From contig JBFWUS010000001.1 of NCBI GenBank assembly GCA_050247155.1, positions 132,300 through 196,299 of the forward strand: 64,000 bases of DNA, read 5' to 3'. This document shows, piece by piece, positions 31,575 through 40,102 of the stretch; the stretch's first letter is position 1, and every line of letters starts with the position of its first letter. The translations under genes were made by a program, and so were the position numbers. The DNA comes from Mesorhizobium_G sp050247155 (lineage in GTDB: Bacteria; Pseudomonadota; Alphaproteobacteria; Rhizobiales; Rhizobiaceae). Below the pieces are notes generated by a model. That model was not told where the DNA came from. It saw only the letters and a program-made list of their open reading frames with translations, and did no database searches.

Positions 31575-33899
31575 ATGGCGGGCGAGCCGGTAGACGAAAG
31601 GGTGAGCGAGCGTGCGCTGTTTGCGCTGGCTGATGACGTTCCGTCGCCGCCCGTTCCAGTTAGGCCGAGTATGCCGGTCCCCGAGATCCCAGCGGCCGAG
31701 GTCGTCCGGATCAGGCAGTTGCGACCGCCAAAGATATCGCGGCGAGCGATTGTCCGCGCCTGGTCGACGGTATTGGCGCTTGAGCGGGACCGCGGCGTTG
31801 CGTTTCTGCTCGCTCCGCCGCTGATGATCGCCGGCGTGTTTGCCTATCTGGCTTTGCCGGTCGAGCCCCCGTTGGCCGCTTTGTGCGGGGTGGCGGTTGT
31901 TCTGGGAGCGCTGGGTTATCTGGCGCGCGATAGGCAGGTTTTTGCGGCAACGCTCACTGCTCTGCTGATCTTCGTGCTCGGCGCGATTTGTGCCCGGTTC
32001 GAAACCTGGCGGGCGTCGACAAAAATGCTTGGCTCGGAAATCACCACGCGGCTCACGGCGAGGGTGGTCGATATCGATCATCTGGCGAATAGCCGCATCC
32101 GGCTGACTGTGGATGTCCTCGGCACCGAGCGGCCGAAACTGCGCTATGCGCCTGACAGGGTACGTGTTTCGACGACCTCAGTGCCGGATGGGTTGGTCGC
32201 CGGCTCGACGATTGTCGGCGTCGCGCGGCTGTTCCCGCCGTCCGGCCCGCTACGGCCCGGCAGCTACGACTTTTCCTTTGAAAGCTATTTCGATGGCATC
32301 GGGGCCAACGGCTTTTTCTACAGGCGGCCGCAGTTGGTGGCCACGTCGGAAGCACAAGGTTTGGCTGCGGTCATCCGCCCTGCTATCGACAATTTCCGCA
32401 ACCGCGTCGCCGGGCACGTGCGCGAGGCGATCGGCGGAGCCGAGGGCGAGATCGCGGCGGCGCTCATCGTCGGTGTGCGAGCCGGCATCCCCGAACCTGT
32501 CAACGAAGCACTACGGCGCACCGGGCTGGCGCATATCCTTTCGATTTCCGGCCTGCACATGGCGCTGGTGGCTGCGTCGATCATGGGCGCGCTGCGGCTC
32601 GGCTTTGCCTTTTTCCCCGACTTCGCATCGCGCCATGCGGTGAAAAAATTCGCGGCAGGCGTCGCGCTGGTGGCGGTCGCGGCCTACCTGCTGATCTCCG
32701 GCGCCGAGGTTGCCGCGCAGCGCAGCTTCATCATGCTCGCAGTGATGCTGGTTGCCGTGATGTTCGACCGCGCGGCGCTCACCATGCGCAATCTCGCTAT
32801 CGCGGGATTGGTTGTGCTGGCGATCTCGCCGCATGAAGTGGTGGGGCCGAGCTTTCAGATGTCATTTGCCGCCACGGCCGCCCTGATCGGCGGCTATGCT
32901 TTCTGGTCGGAGCGGCGCGAGGGCAAGATCGCCGATCTCCACCAAGGTATCGTCCGAACACTGGCGGGAAAAGCTGGAAAACTGGTGGTCGGCATTGCGT
33001 TGACCGCGCTGATAGCCGGGCTCGCCACAACAATCTACGGCGCTTGGCATTTCCAGCGTGTCTCACCGCTGAGCCTGGTCGCCAATCTTGTTGTGACGCC
33101 GATTGTCTCGATCGTAATGTGGGCCGCTGTCTTTGCTTCGGTAACTATGCCGTTCGGACTCGATGGACCGTTTCTGGCGGTTATGGGCTGGGGGCTTGGG
33201 TTGATGCTGTCCATCGCCGACTGGCTGTCGGCGCGGTCTCCGCTTGACGCGATCGGCATCGTGCCGGTTGCCTCCGTCATCGTGCTAACCCTGGCGATCC
33301 TTGTCGCGACGCTTGCGACCACCTGGCTGCGGCTGGCATCGATGCCTTTGGCGGCAGTGGGACTTTTGCTGCTGCTCGACCGGCCATTGCCGGATTTGCT
33401 GATCGCCGAGGATGGCCGGCTCGTCGGCGTCCGGACAGCCGATGGAAATCTGGCGGTGAACCGCACCCGTCCCAATGGTTTCACCGCCGAAGATTGGCGG
33501 CGAGCGCTTGTGGCAGGGACTATCGTCAAGCCAGCCGGGCAGGGTGGTTTCACCTGCAAGGAGGGCGTCTGCTCGATTACGCACAGCAGCGGCGTGATGA
33601 TCATCCATGTCGAGAACGGGACGGATTTATCAGCCCATTGCGAGACTGCCGCAATCATCGTCGCCGCAAATCCGGCAGCGCGCAATTCATGCGGCAAGGG
33701 CCAGGCGCGTGTCTTCACGGGCAAGGAACTGGCCCGCAGAGGCGCTGCGACGTCAAGCTTCAGGACATTGCCGGAGGGTGTTGAAATCGTGACGGAATTC
33801 GCCGTGGCGGAGCCGTATCGGCCATGGCACGAGCATCGGCAGTTCTCGCGCGCTGCGCGTGGACGCGAACCTTACCGGCAGACCGCCGCAAGAGAGTAG
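31575..33899 (+). CDS. comEC: ComEC/Rec2 family DNA-uptake channel protein
   Basis: A 774-residue integral membrane protein. An N-terminal hydrophobic pair precedes an OB-like periplasmic domain (DUF4131-like, roughly residues 130-230), then the competence domain with the signature SISGLHMALVA and about eight helices. The C-terminal domain (from ~600) resembles the metallo-beta-lactamase part of ComEC, but the HxHxDH metal motif is not visible, as in other rhizobial homologues. The family moves single-stranded DNA inward. The start at 31575 has AAGGGGCGGG upstream; 31515 is also possible. It is divergent from gltX. Confidence 0.85.
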   Translation: MAGEPVDERVSERALFALADDVPSPPVPVRPSMPVPEIPAAEVVRIRQLRPPKISRRAIVRAWSTVLALERDRGVAFLLAPPLMIAGVFAYLALPVEPPLAALCGVAVVLGALGYLARDRQVFAATLTALLIFVLGAICARFETWRASTKMLGSEITTRLTARVVDIDHLANSRIRLTVDVLGTERPKLRYAPDRVRVSTTSVPDGLVAGSTIVGVARLFPPSGPLRPGSYDFSFESYFDGIGANGFFYRRPQLVATSEAQGLAAVIRPAIDNFRNRVAGHVREAIGGAEGEIAAALIVGVRAGIPEPVNEALRRTGLAHILSISGLHMALVAASIMGALRLGFAFFPDFASRHAVKKFAAGVALVAVAAYLLISGAEVAAQRSFIMLAVMLVAVMFDRAALTMRNLAIAGLVVLAISPHEVVGPSFQMSFAATAALIGGYAFWSERREGKIADLHQGIVRTLAGKAGKLVVGIALTALIAGLATTIYGAWHFQRVSPLSLVANLVVTPIVSIVMWAAVFASVTMPFGLDGPFLAVMGWGLGLMLSIADWLSARSPLDAIGIVPVASVIVLTLAILVATLATTWLRLASMPLAAVGLLLLLDRPLPDLLIAEDGRLVGVRTADGNLAVNRTRPNGFTAEDWRRALVAGTIVKPAGQGGFTCKEGVCSITHSSGVMIIHVENGTDLSAHCETAAIIVAANPAARNSCGKGQARVFTGKELARRGAATSSFRTLPEGVEIVTEFAVAEPYRPWHEHRQFSRAARGREPYRQTAARE

Positions 33900-33903
33900 T
33901 CGA

Positions 33904-35448
33904 TCAGACCTTCGCCGATACCATCATGAAGGCGGGCGTGTCGCTGCCGAAGCCGACGGTAGTATTGACGTCGTCGTCGTCCTTATAGCGGCGCGGGCGA
34001 TCGTGGGGACGTTCGGCCTTGCGGCCGTTTTCGGCACGGATGGCCTCCTTGCGCTGGCGGCGCTCGGCAAGCTCTTCGGCCGGTACGACAGACCTGCTCG
34101 GTGCGGCGGCGTTTTCGGCTGCCTCCGGACGCTCGCGGCGACGGTTATCCGGCCTGCCGCGGCCATCGCGCGGCTTGCGCTCGCTGTGGCCGCCGCGTTC
34201 CCGGCCGCGACGCGGACGGTCGTCATCGCCTTCAGTAACAATTAGGGTCGACAGGTCGCCGTCATGCCATTCGATCTTTTGGCCGATCAGGCTTTCGATG
34301 GCGCCGACGTATTTGGTGTCGGAGCGCGTGGCGATGGTAAAGGATTTTCCCGACCGCCCCGCGCGACCGGTGCGGCCGATGCGGTGGACGTAGTCTTCGG
34401 CATGGATAGGCACGTCGTAGTTGAAGACGTGGCTGACATCGGGAATGTCGAGGCCACGCGCGGCAACGTCGGAAGCAACGAGCAGCTTCAGCTTGCCGTC
34501 GCGGAAATTGGCCAGCATCGCCATACGCGCGCGCTGGTCCATGTCGCCATGCAAGGCGCCGGCATCGAAGTCGTGTTTCACCAGCGAGCGGAACAGCTCC
34601 GACACTTCGACCTTGCGGTTGCAGAAGATAATCGCGTTCTTGATCGCGTCGCCTTCGGCACGGATCAGGTCGCGCAGCACCGCGCGTTTATCCCAAGGCT
34701 TCGTGCCGGATTTGATCAGGCGCTGCGTAACCGTTGAAGCAGTCGTGGCGGCCTTGGCGACTTCCACGCGCGCCGGCGTGTGCAGGAACTGCTCGGTAAG
34801 CTTGGTGATTTCCGGCGGCATGGTCGCCGAAAAGAACAAGGTCTGCCGGGTGAACGGGATCAGCTTGCAGATACGCTCGATGTCGGGAATGAAACCCATG
34901 TCCAGCATACGGTCTGCCTCGTCGATAACGAGGATTTCCACGCCGGTGAGAAGCAGCTTGCCGCGCTCGAAATGATCCAGCAGGCGGCCGGGCGTCGCAA
35001 TCAGGACGTCTACGCCGCGCTCGAGCTTCTTTTCCTGGTCGTCAAACGAAACGCCACCGATGAGCAGCGCCACGGTGAGCTTGTGATTCTTGCCGTATTT
35101 GACGAAATTTTCTTCCACCTGCGCGGCAAGCTCACGCGTCGGCTCAAGGATCAGCGTACGCGGCATGCGGGCGCGGGCGCGACCTTTTTCGAGGCGCGTG
35201 ATCATCGGCAACACGAAGGCGGCGGTCTTGCCGGTCCCCGTCTGGGCGATGCCGAGCACGTCCTTGCCCTGCAGAGCGTGCGGAATGGCGCCGGCCTGGA
35301 TCGGGGTAGGCGTCGTGTAGCCTGTGTCGGACACGGCTGAAAGCACTTTCGGCGACAGGCCGAGATCCGCGAATGTGACCTGTTCGGGAGCGGTGGTGTT
35401 CGAGAGTTCGATTTGCGCGTCGTGCGCCGAGTCAATAGCAACGGACAA
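33904..35448 (-). CDS. DEAD-box RNA helicase (RhlE-like)
   Basis: A 514-residue RNA helicase. Motifs are present in order: TPTPIQ (Q), AQTGTGKT (I), PTRELA (Ia), TPGR (Ib), VIDEADRMLDMGF (II, DEAD), SATMP (III), ARGLDIP and YVHRIGRTGRAGRSG (VI). The tail after about residue 385 is long, charged and rich in Arg, Asp and Gly, typical of RNA-binding tails. It starts at TTG; no in-frame ATG is nearby. A possible sigma-70 promoter lies about 80 bases upstream, leaving a long leader, as is common for cold-shock helicases. It ends four bases from comEC. Confidence 0.92.
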   Translation of the reverse strand: MSVAIDSAHDAQIELSNTTAPEQVTFADLGLSPKVLSAVSDTGYTTPTPIQAGAIPHALQGKDVLGIAQTGTGKTAAFVLPMITRLEKGRARARMPRTLILEPTRELAAQVEENFVKYGKNHKLTVALLIGGVSFDDQEKKLERGVDVLIATPGRLLDHFERGKLLLTGVEILVIDEADRMLDMGFIPDIERICKLIPFTRQTLFFSATMPPEITKLTEQFLHTPARVEVAKAATTASTVTQRLIKSGTKPWDKRAVLRDLIRAEGDAIKNAIIFCNRKVEVSELFRSLVKHDFDAGALHGDMDQRARMAMLANFRDGKLKLLVASDVAARGLDIPDVSHVFNYDVPIHAEDYVHRIGRTGRAGRSGKSFTIATRSDTKYVGAIESLIGQKIEWHDGDLSTLIVTEGDDDRPRRGRERGGHSERKPRDGRGRPDNRRRERPEAAENAAAPSRSVVPAEELAERRQRKEAIRAENGRKAERPHDRPRRYKDDDDVNTTVGFGSDTPAFMMVSAKV

Positions 35449-35527
35449 GATGTGTATGCGCCTTGTAGCTGGCGAAGTCGCGGCCCTGGCCGCGGCAGGC
35501 GCACGGCGCCCACTTATTTTGTGCGCT

Positions 35528-35557
35528 GCAATACGCTCAAAATCGGACAGTTGTCAA
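35528..35557 (-). promoter_or_regulatory. Candidate sigma-70 promoter of the DEAD-box helicase gene
   Basis: On the minus strand TTGACA (35557-35552) is followed after 18 bases by TATTGC (35533-35528). This gives a leader of roughly 75 bases to the TTG start at 35448. Confidence 0.4.
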
Positions 35558-35631
35558 CAGAAACGCCCAGATTTGCTGGGTGTTCCAATGTTTGTCGGGC
35601 CGGATGTCACGTGAAAGTGTGAATAAACGGT

Positions 35632-36402
35632 TCAATATCTGAACTGCTCGGCCAGAATGCGTTCGTTCCACGAATGGCTGGGGTCGAACAGCAGGGTGGC
35701 CGTGGCGTCAGGCGACTCGCGCACCGTCACGGCACTGACGGCCTTGACCTCGGTATGGTCGGCGGCCGCGTTGACGGGGCGCTTGCCGGGCTCCAGCACT
35801 TCAAAACGTACCGTTGAATGGTTCGAGATTAGCGCACCGCGCCAGCGCCGCGGCCGGAACGGGCTGACCGGCGTCAGCGCCAAGAGCGGCGCGTCGAGCG
35901 GAAGGATCGGGCCATGGGCGGACAGGTTGTAGGCTGTGGAGCCGGCCGGCGTCGCGACCATGACGCCGTCGCAACTCAACTCGTCGAGCCGCACCTTGTC
36001 GTCCACGCTGATGCGGATCTTTGCCGTCTGGTAGGATTGGCGCCATAGCGCCACCTCGTTGATGGCGAGCGCGGTCGTCCTGGTTCCATCGTCGCATTCG
36101 GCCGTCATTTCGAGTGGTCGAATGGTCTCGGGCACAGCACTGGCGATGCGCTTCGGCAGGCCCTTTTCGCTGTATTCGTTCATCAGGAAGCCGATGGTGC
36201 CGCGGTTCATGCCATAGACACGCTTGCCGGTGCTCATCGTCTCACGCATCGTCTGTAGCAGAAAACCATCGCCGCCGAGCGCCACGATCACGTCGGCATC
36301 CTGAAGATTGGCGTTGCCATAGATTTCCGTCAGACGCGCGGCGGCCTCCTTGGCGTCGGTCGCATCGGACGAGACGAAGGCAAGTGCCGCAGGCTCAGCC
36401 AT
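35632..36402 (-). CDS. nadK: NAD kinase
   Basis: A 256-residue enzyme that phosphorylates NAD to NADP. The diagnostic GGDG motif lies in IVALGGDGFLLQTM; the NE/D motif is AINEVALW, followed by DGVMVATPAGSTAYNLSAHGPIL. The start at MAEPAALAF is preceded by AAAGGGATGG. It is the short form found in alphaproteobacteria. It begins 91 bases from the divergent GFA gene. Confidence 0.95.
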   Translation of the reverse strand: MAEPAALAFVSSDATDAKEAAARLTEIYGNANLQDADVIVALGGDGFLLQTMRETMSTGKRVYGMNRGTIGFLMNEYSEKGLPKRIASAVPETIRPLEMTAECDDGTRTTALAINEVALWRQSYQTAKIRISVDDKVRLDELSCDGVMVATPAGSTAYNLSAHGPILPLDAPLLALTPVSPFRPRRWRGALISNHSTVRFEVLEPGKRPVNAAADHTEVKAVSAVTVRESPDATATLLFDPSHSWNERILAEQFRY

Positions 36403-36493
36403 CAATGCGTTTCCATCCCTTTGACAGTTGCGGGCGTCGGCGTAGCATGCGTCATGCCGCCTTGCATAGGCGCGAGGACTACCCGGGAGGAGC

Positions 36494-36907
36494 GTGGTGA
36501 AGATCGACGGTTCATGCCATTGCGGCAAGATCAGCTACGAAGCCGACGTTGACCCGGACAAGGTCGGCGTTTGCCATTGCACCGACTGCCAGCAACTGAC
36601 GGGGACGGCGTTCCGCGTGACGGCTTTTGCGCCGGAGGCCGACTTCACGGTGCTGTCGGGTGAGCCGAAGACCTACATCAAGACGACTGCTGATAGTGGC
36701 AATCCGCGCGCTCAGATGTTTTGCGCTGACTGCGGCTCGCATTTATGGGTCACCAGTGTCGGCGAGGGGCCGAAGGTCTATGGCATCCGCGTTGGCACCG
36801 CCCGCCAGCGGGAGCAACTGAAACCAAGCCGGCAGGTCTGGCATCAGTCTGCACTGAGTTGGGTCGACACTATCGGCACTCTGCCGGCGGTCGAAAAGGG
36901 CAGCTGA
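36494..36907 (+). CDS. GFA family zinc-binding protein (glutathione-dependent formaldehyde-activating enzyme-like)
   Basis: A 137-residue protein with three cysteine groups of the Mss4-like fold: CHCGKISYEADV, CHCTDCQ and FCADCGSHL. These bind one or two zinc ions. GFA proteins are said to speed S-hydroxymethylglutathione formation, but many members have no known role. It starts with two GTG codons in a row (36494, 36497) after GGAGGAGC. The tRNA-Thr gene follows. Confidence 0.88.
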   Translation: MVKIDGSCHCGKISYEADVDPDKVGVCHCTDCQQLTGTAFRVTAFAPEADFTVLSGEPKTYIKTTADSGNPRAQMFCADCGSHLWVTSVGEGPKVYGIRVGTARQREQLKPSRQVWHQSALSWVDTIGTLPAVEKGS

Positions 36908-36999
36908 CAGCGCTGGCGTGCTCTTCGGGAATTGGCTCGGATGATTGCGGCGGCGTTTTTCCTTTACTGCCGCATCAAATATGCTAACCGGGACACATT

Positions 37000-37075
<76 letters not shown>

Positions 37076-37669
37076 AGCTCCTATTGTACATATCAGATTT
37101 CTATCTCTTCATAAACCAAGCCGGACTTTTTCCACGGTCTTGTTGACCGTGTCGTGGCTGTAAATATGTACAAATTCACCAACGTATGTGAGAACGCTAA
37201 TATCGCCGATGCGTGTAGTGCAGCGGCGATATCCGCCTTGGGGGGCGGATGGCGGAGGTAGCTATGGGTACGCTCGTTAGCAGACGGCGGGTTTCGTCCG
37301 ACCGGCATTTGACCGGTTGGCGGCGTTTGGTTCGCAACTTTCTCGACTGGTGGCTTTGGGACTGGCGATAACTCGTCGAGCGACGCACCTATTCCAAGGT
37401 CTGACATCGCCAAGACACTCCTACAAATGGCGCGTTGGTATTGCCGGTTAATCTGTACCGGCACTCATGATGCGCTTCGGTTCGCGAAAATTATGATCTT
37501 CCGACCATTCCCGCGTTGAATGCCAGCAGACCTCAGGTCAATTGCCTCATTGCCTGAGAAAGCTAGCGGACAAAATGCAGGGTGACATTCCGCCACGCTT
37601 TGGTGATTGGCCGAGGCGGTCGATGCGGTCTATACGCCTCGCCTCATGTGGCGTGAGCAGATTTGAACC
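37076..37669. other. Variable region downstream of tRNA-Thr
   Basis: About 590 bases between the tRNA and ccdA, less GC-rich than its flanks. It contains one weak small frame (37093-37407) and a distant inverted pair, TTGTACATAT near 37085 and ATATGTACAAA near 37163. No integrase, no copy of the tRNA 3' end and no clear promoter were found. The last 260 bases hold nothing recognisable. Confidence 0.4.
37093..37407 (-). CDS. Hypothetical small protein, doubtful
   Basis: A 104-residue frame beginning MSDLGIGASLDELSPVPKPP. The first half is proline-rich and looks disordered, the second holds one hydrophobic stretch (ALHASAILAFSHTLVNLYIF). AGGAGTG lies eight bases before this ATG, the only positive sign; a longer frame reaches 37464. 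It lies in the AT-richer patch next to the tRNA. It may not be a real gene. Confidence 0.35.
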   Translation of the reverse strand: MSDLGIGASLDELSPVPKPPVEKVANQTPPTGQMPVGRNPPSANERTHSYLRHPPPKADIAAALHASAILAFSHTLVNLYIFTATTRSTRPWKKSGLVYEEIEI

Positions 37670-38416
37670 ATGGCAGTTGACGTTGGATATCTGAGCGCCC
37701 TTGGCGCGGGCGCGCTTTCGTTCCTGTCGCCATGCGTGCTGCCGCTGGTTCCACCCTACCTCTGCTACATGGCCGGTGTTTCGGTCGAAGATTTCCGGGG
37801 CGACGCTGGCGCGACGACGCGCATCGCATCGCGCAAAGCGCTTCTGTCAGCCGCACTAGCCTTTGTCCTTGGCTTCACGACGGTTTTCGTGGCTTTGGGG
37901 GCAGGGGCTTCAACGATCGGTCGTTTCCTGCGTGTCTGGCAGGCGGAGCTTGGCGTTGCTGCTGGCATAGTTATCATTTTGATGGGTCTGAATTTTCTCG
38001 GCCTGATACGCATTCCGCTGCTGTCGCGCGAAGCGCGGCTGCAGGCCGATGCAAAGCCGGCGACCCTGGCAGGGGCATATCTGATGGGACTTGCCTTCGC
38101 TTTTGGTTGGACGCCGTGCATCGGGCCTGTGCTTGGACCCATTCTGACTCTGGCCGGCGGGCGTGAGACGGTAACCGACGGCGCGTTGCTGTTGTTCGTC
38201 TATTCGCTTGGCCTCGGCATCCCATTCCTGATCGCCGCCTTATTCTCGGAAGGCTTTATGCGCTTTCTCGGAAAATTCCGGGTGCATCTTGGAAGGGTCG
38301 AAAAGGCGATCGGCGTGCTGCTGGTGATCGCCGGTGCGCTGTTCATGACCGGCGGCATCCAGACGGCAGCCTATTGGATTCTCGAAACCTTCCCGGCCCT
38401 TCAGCAACTTGGCTAG
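37670..38416 (+). CDS. ccdA: Cytochrome c biogenesis protein CcdA
   Basis: A 248-residue membrane protein with six helices. The two redox cysteines lie in SFLSPCVLPLVPPYLCYM and AFGWTPCIGPVLGPIL. CcdA carries electrons from cytoplasmic thioredoxin to periplasmic thiol proteins for cytochrome c maturation. The last 17 codons and the stop are part of a 56-base tandem duplication, whose second copy lies untranslated after the stop. Confidence 0.93.
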   Translation: MAVDVGYLSALGAGALSFLSPCVLPLVPPYLCYMAGVSVEDFRGDAGATTRIASRKALLSAALAFVLGFTTVFVALGAGASTIGRFLRVWQAELGVAAGIVIILMGLNFLGLIRIPLLSREARLQADAKPATLAGAYLMGLAFAFGWTPCIGPVLGPILTLAGGRETVTDGALLLFVYSLGLGIPFLIAALFSEGFMRFLGKFRVHLGRVEKAIGVLLVIAGALFMTGGIQTAAYWILETFPALQQLG

Positions 38417-38474
38417 GCACGGCAGCCTATTGGATTCTCGAAACCTTCCCGGCCCTTCAGCAACTTGGCTAGGC
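38363..38474. repeat. 56-base tandem duplication across the ccdA stop codon
   Basis: ACGGCAGCCTATTGGATTCT and the following 36 bases occur at 38363-38418 and again, without a visible change, at 38419-38474. The first copy carries the last codons and stop of ccdA. Exact identity points to a recent event. Confidence 0.9.
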
Positions 38475-38565
38475 CTGGATTACAACCTATTGGGCCGGGA
38501 GTTCAATTTTGTGTGCGCTTCGCATACATATCGCGCGATTCTCGTCCTTTCTGTCCGGATTTCCC

Positions 38566-39915
38566 ATGACCGAACGAAGCTGCCTGTCGATCATTCTTGC
38601 CGCCGGCGAAGGCACGCGCATGAAAAGCGCGACGCCGAAGGTGCTGCACAAGATCGCCGGGCTGGCGATGTTGGCGCATGTGGTCAAGGCAGCCGAAGCA
38701 GCGGGCGCAGGAGACATCGCGCTGGTGATCGGCCATGGCGCCGAAGCCGTACGCAAGGGGACTGCGGCTTTCGCAGCCAAGGCGGACGTGTTTGTGCAGG
38801 AGCAGCGCCTCGGTACTGCGCACGCCGTGCTGGCGGCGCGCGAGGCAATTGCGCGCGGCTACGACGACGTTCTGGTCATGTTCGGCGATACGCCGTTGCT
38901 CGATCCGGCTGACCTGATCGCGGCTCGTGCAAAGCTTGCGGAAGGTTACGCCGTCGTCGTCATGGGTTTTCGTACCGACGATCCCGCAGGTTACGGTCGG
39001 CTGATCCACAAGGATGGCGCGCTGGTGGCGATCCGTGAGGCAAAAGATTGCTCGCCGGAGGAGCTGAAGATCAACTTTCTCAACGGCGGCCTGATGGCCA
39101 TAGACGGTCGGGAGGCGTTGAGGCTGCTCGATCAGGTCGGCAACTCGAATGCAAAGGGCGAATACTATCTGACCGACGTCGTTGAAATCGCCGGCGGCGC
39201 AGACCTCAAGGTCGTGGCGACCGAAGCGAATTTCGACAGCGTGCTCGGCATCAACAATCGGGCCGAACTGGCGCAAGCCGAGGCGGTCTGGCAGCAGCGC
39301 AAGCGCCGCACGATGATGCTGTCGGGTGTCACTCTGAAAGCGCCGGAAACGGTGTTTTTTTCGCACGATACCGCGATCGGCCCTGACACTGTTATCGAGC
39401 CGAATGTCGTATTCGGCCCAGGCGTCAAGGTCGCGGCGAATGTCGAAATCCGTGCTTTCTCGCACCTCGAAGATGCGATTGTGGCGGAGGGCTGCGAGGT
39501 AGGGCCTTATGCGCGGTTGCGGCCTGGAGCTGAGCTCAAGGAGAAGGCGAAGGTCGGCAATTTCGTCGAAGTGAAGAAGGCCGTTATCGAAGCCGGCGCC
39601 AAAGCCAACCACCTGTCCTATATCGGCGATGCACGGGTCGGCGCAGGGACAAATATCGGGGCGGGCACGATTTTCTGTAATTATGACGGCTACACCAAGG
39701 CATTTACCGACATCGCTGAGAACGCCTTTATCGGCTCGAACAGTTCGCTGGTCGCCCCAGTGTCGATTGGCAAGGGCGCCTATGTTGCGACGGGCAGCGT
39801 CATCACCGAGAACGTGCCGGAGGACGCCCTGGCTTTCGGGCGCTCGCGCCAATCGACCCTGCCGGGCAAAGGAAAACAGTTGCGCGAGCGACGCGCATCG
39901 GCCGCTAAGAAGTGA
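38566..39915 (+). CDS. glmU: Bifunctional UDP-N-acetylglucosamine diphosphorylase / glucosamine-1-phosphate N-acetyltransferase
   Basis: A 449-residue two-domain enzyme that makes UDP-GlcNAc. The N-terminal uridyltransferase has LAAGEGTRMKSATPKVLH, and the C-terminal left-handed beta-helix has GAGTIFCNYDGYTK and the acetyl-CoA-binding region near IGSNSSLVAPVSIGKGAYVATGS in parts. The start at MTERSCLSIILAAGEG is the family start. glmS, acting earlier in the same pathway, follows 187 bases downstream. Confidence 0.96.
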   Translation: MTERSCLSIILAAGEGTRMKSATPKVLHKIAGLAMLAHVVKAAEAAGAGDIALVIGHGAEAVRKGTAAFAAKADVFVQEQRLGTAHAVLAAREAIARGYDDVLVMFGDTPLLDPADLIAARAKLAEGYAVVVMGFRTDDPAGYGRLIHKDGALVAIREAKDCSPEELKINFLNGGLMAIDGREALRLLDQVGNSNAKGEYYLTDVVEIAGGADLKVVATEANFDSVLGINNRAELAQAEAVWQQRKRRTMMLSGVTLKAPETVFFSHDTAIGPDTVIEPNVVFGPGVKVAANVEIRAFSHLEDAIVAEGCEVGPYARLRPGAELKEKAKVGNFVEVKKAVIEAGAKANHLSYIGDARVGAGTNIGAGTIFCNYDGYTKAFTDIAENAFIGSNSSLVAPVSIGKGAYVATGSVITENVPEDALAFGRSRQSTLPGKGKQLRERRASAAKK

Positions 39916-40027
39916 GTCTTTGCCGTAACCGCTCTTCAATACCGTCGTGATAGTCAGCAGGCTCGGTGTTCGTCTTGACGCGGGCTTGCGCTGTTAAGGC
40001 TGACATCAAACGAAACGCAATTTTACT

Positions 40028-40041
40028 TTCGCAGGTGCGAA
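40028..40041. promoter_or_regulatory. Inverted repeat upstream of glmS
   Basis: TTCGCA-GG-TGCGAA is a perfect 14-base dyad 62 bases before the glmS start codon. It could be an operator or a short leader hairpin. No promoter elements or ribozyme-like structure are recognisable in the 187-base gap. Confidence 0.3.
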
Positions 40042-40102
40042 GAGATTTCTAGATAGCCGGATAGAAAATCGGCGCTTCGGGCGCGAATCGGGGCAGTCTT
40101 TC

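Noticed and set aside
38503..39939. 478-codon open frame antisense to glmU
   Set aside because: glmU is certain on the other strand, and the antisense translation shows no family features.
39916..40102. glmS ribozyme or riboswitch upstream of glmS
   Set aside because: The gap has only a short dyad and lacks the ribozyme core; that ribozyme is typical of Firmicutes.
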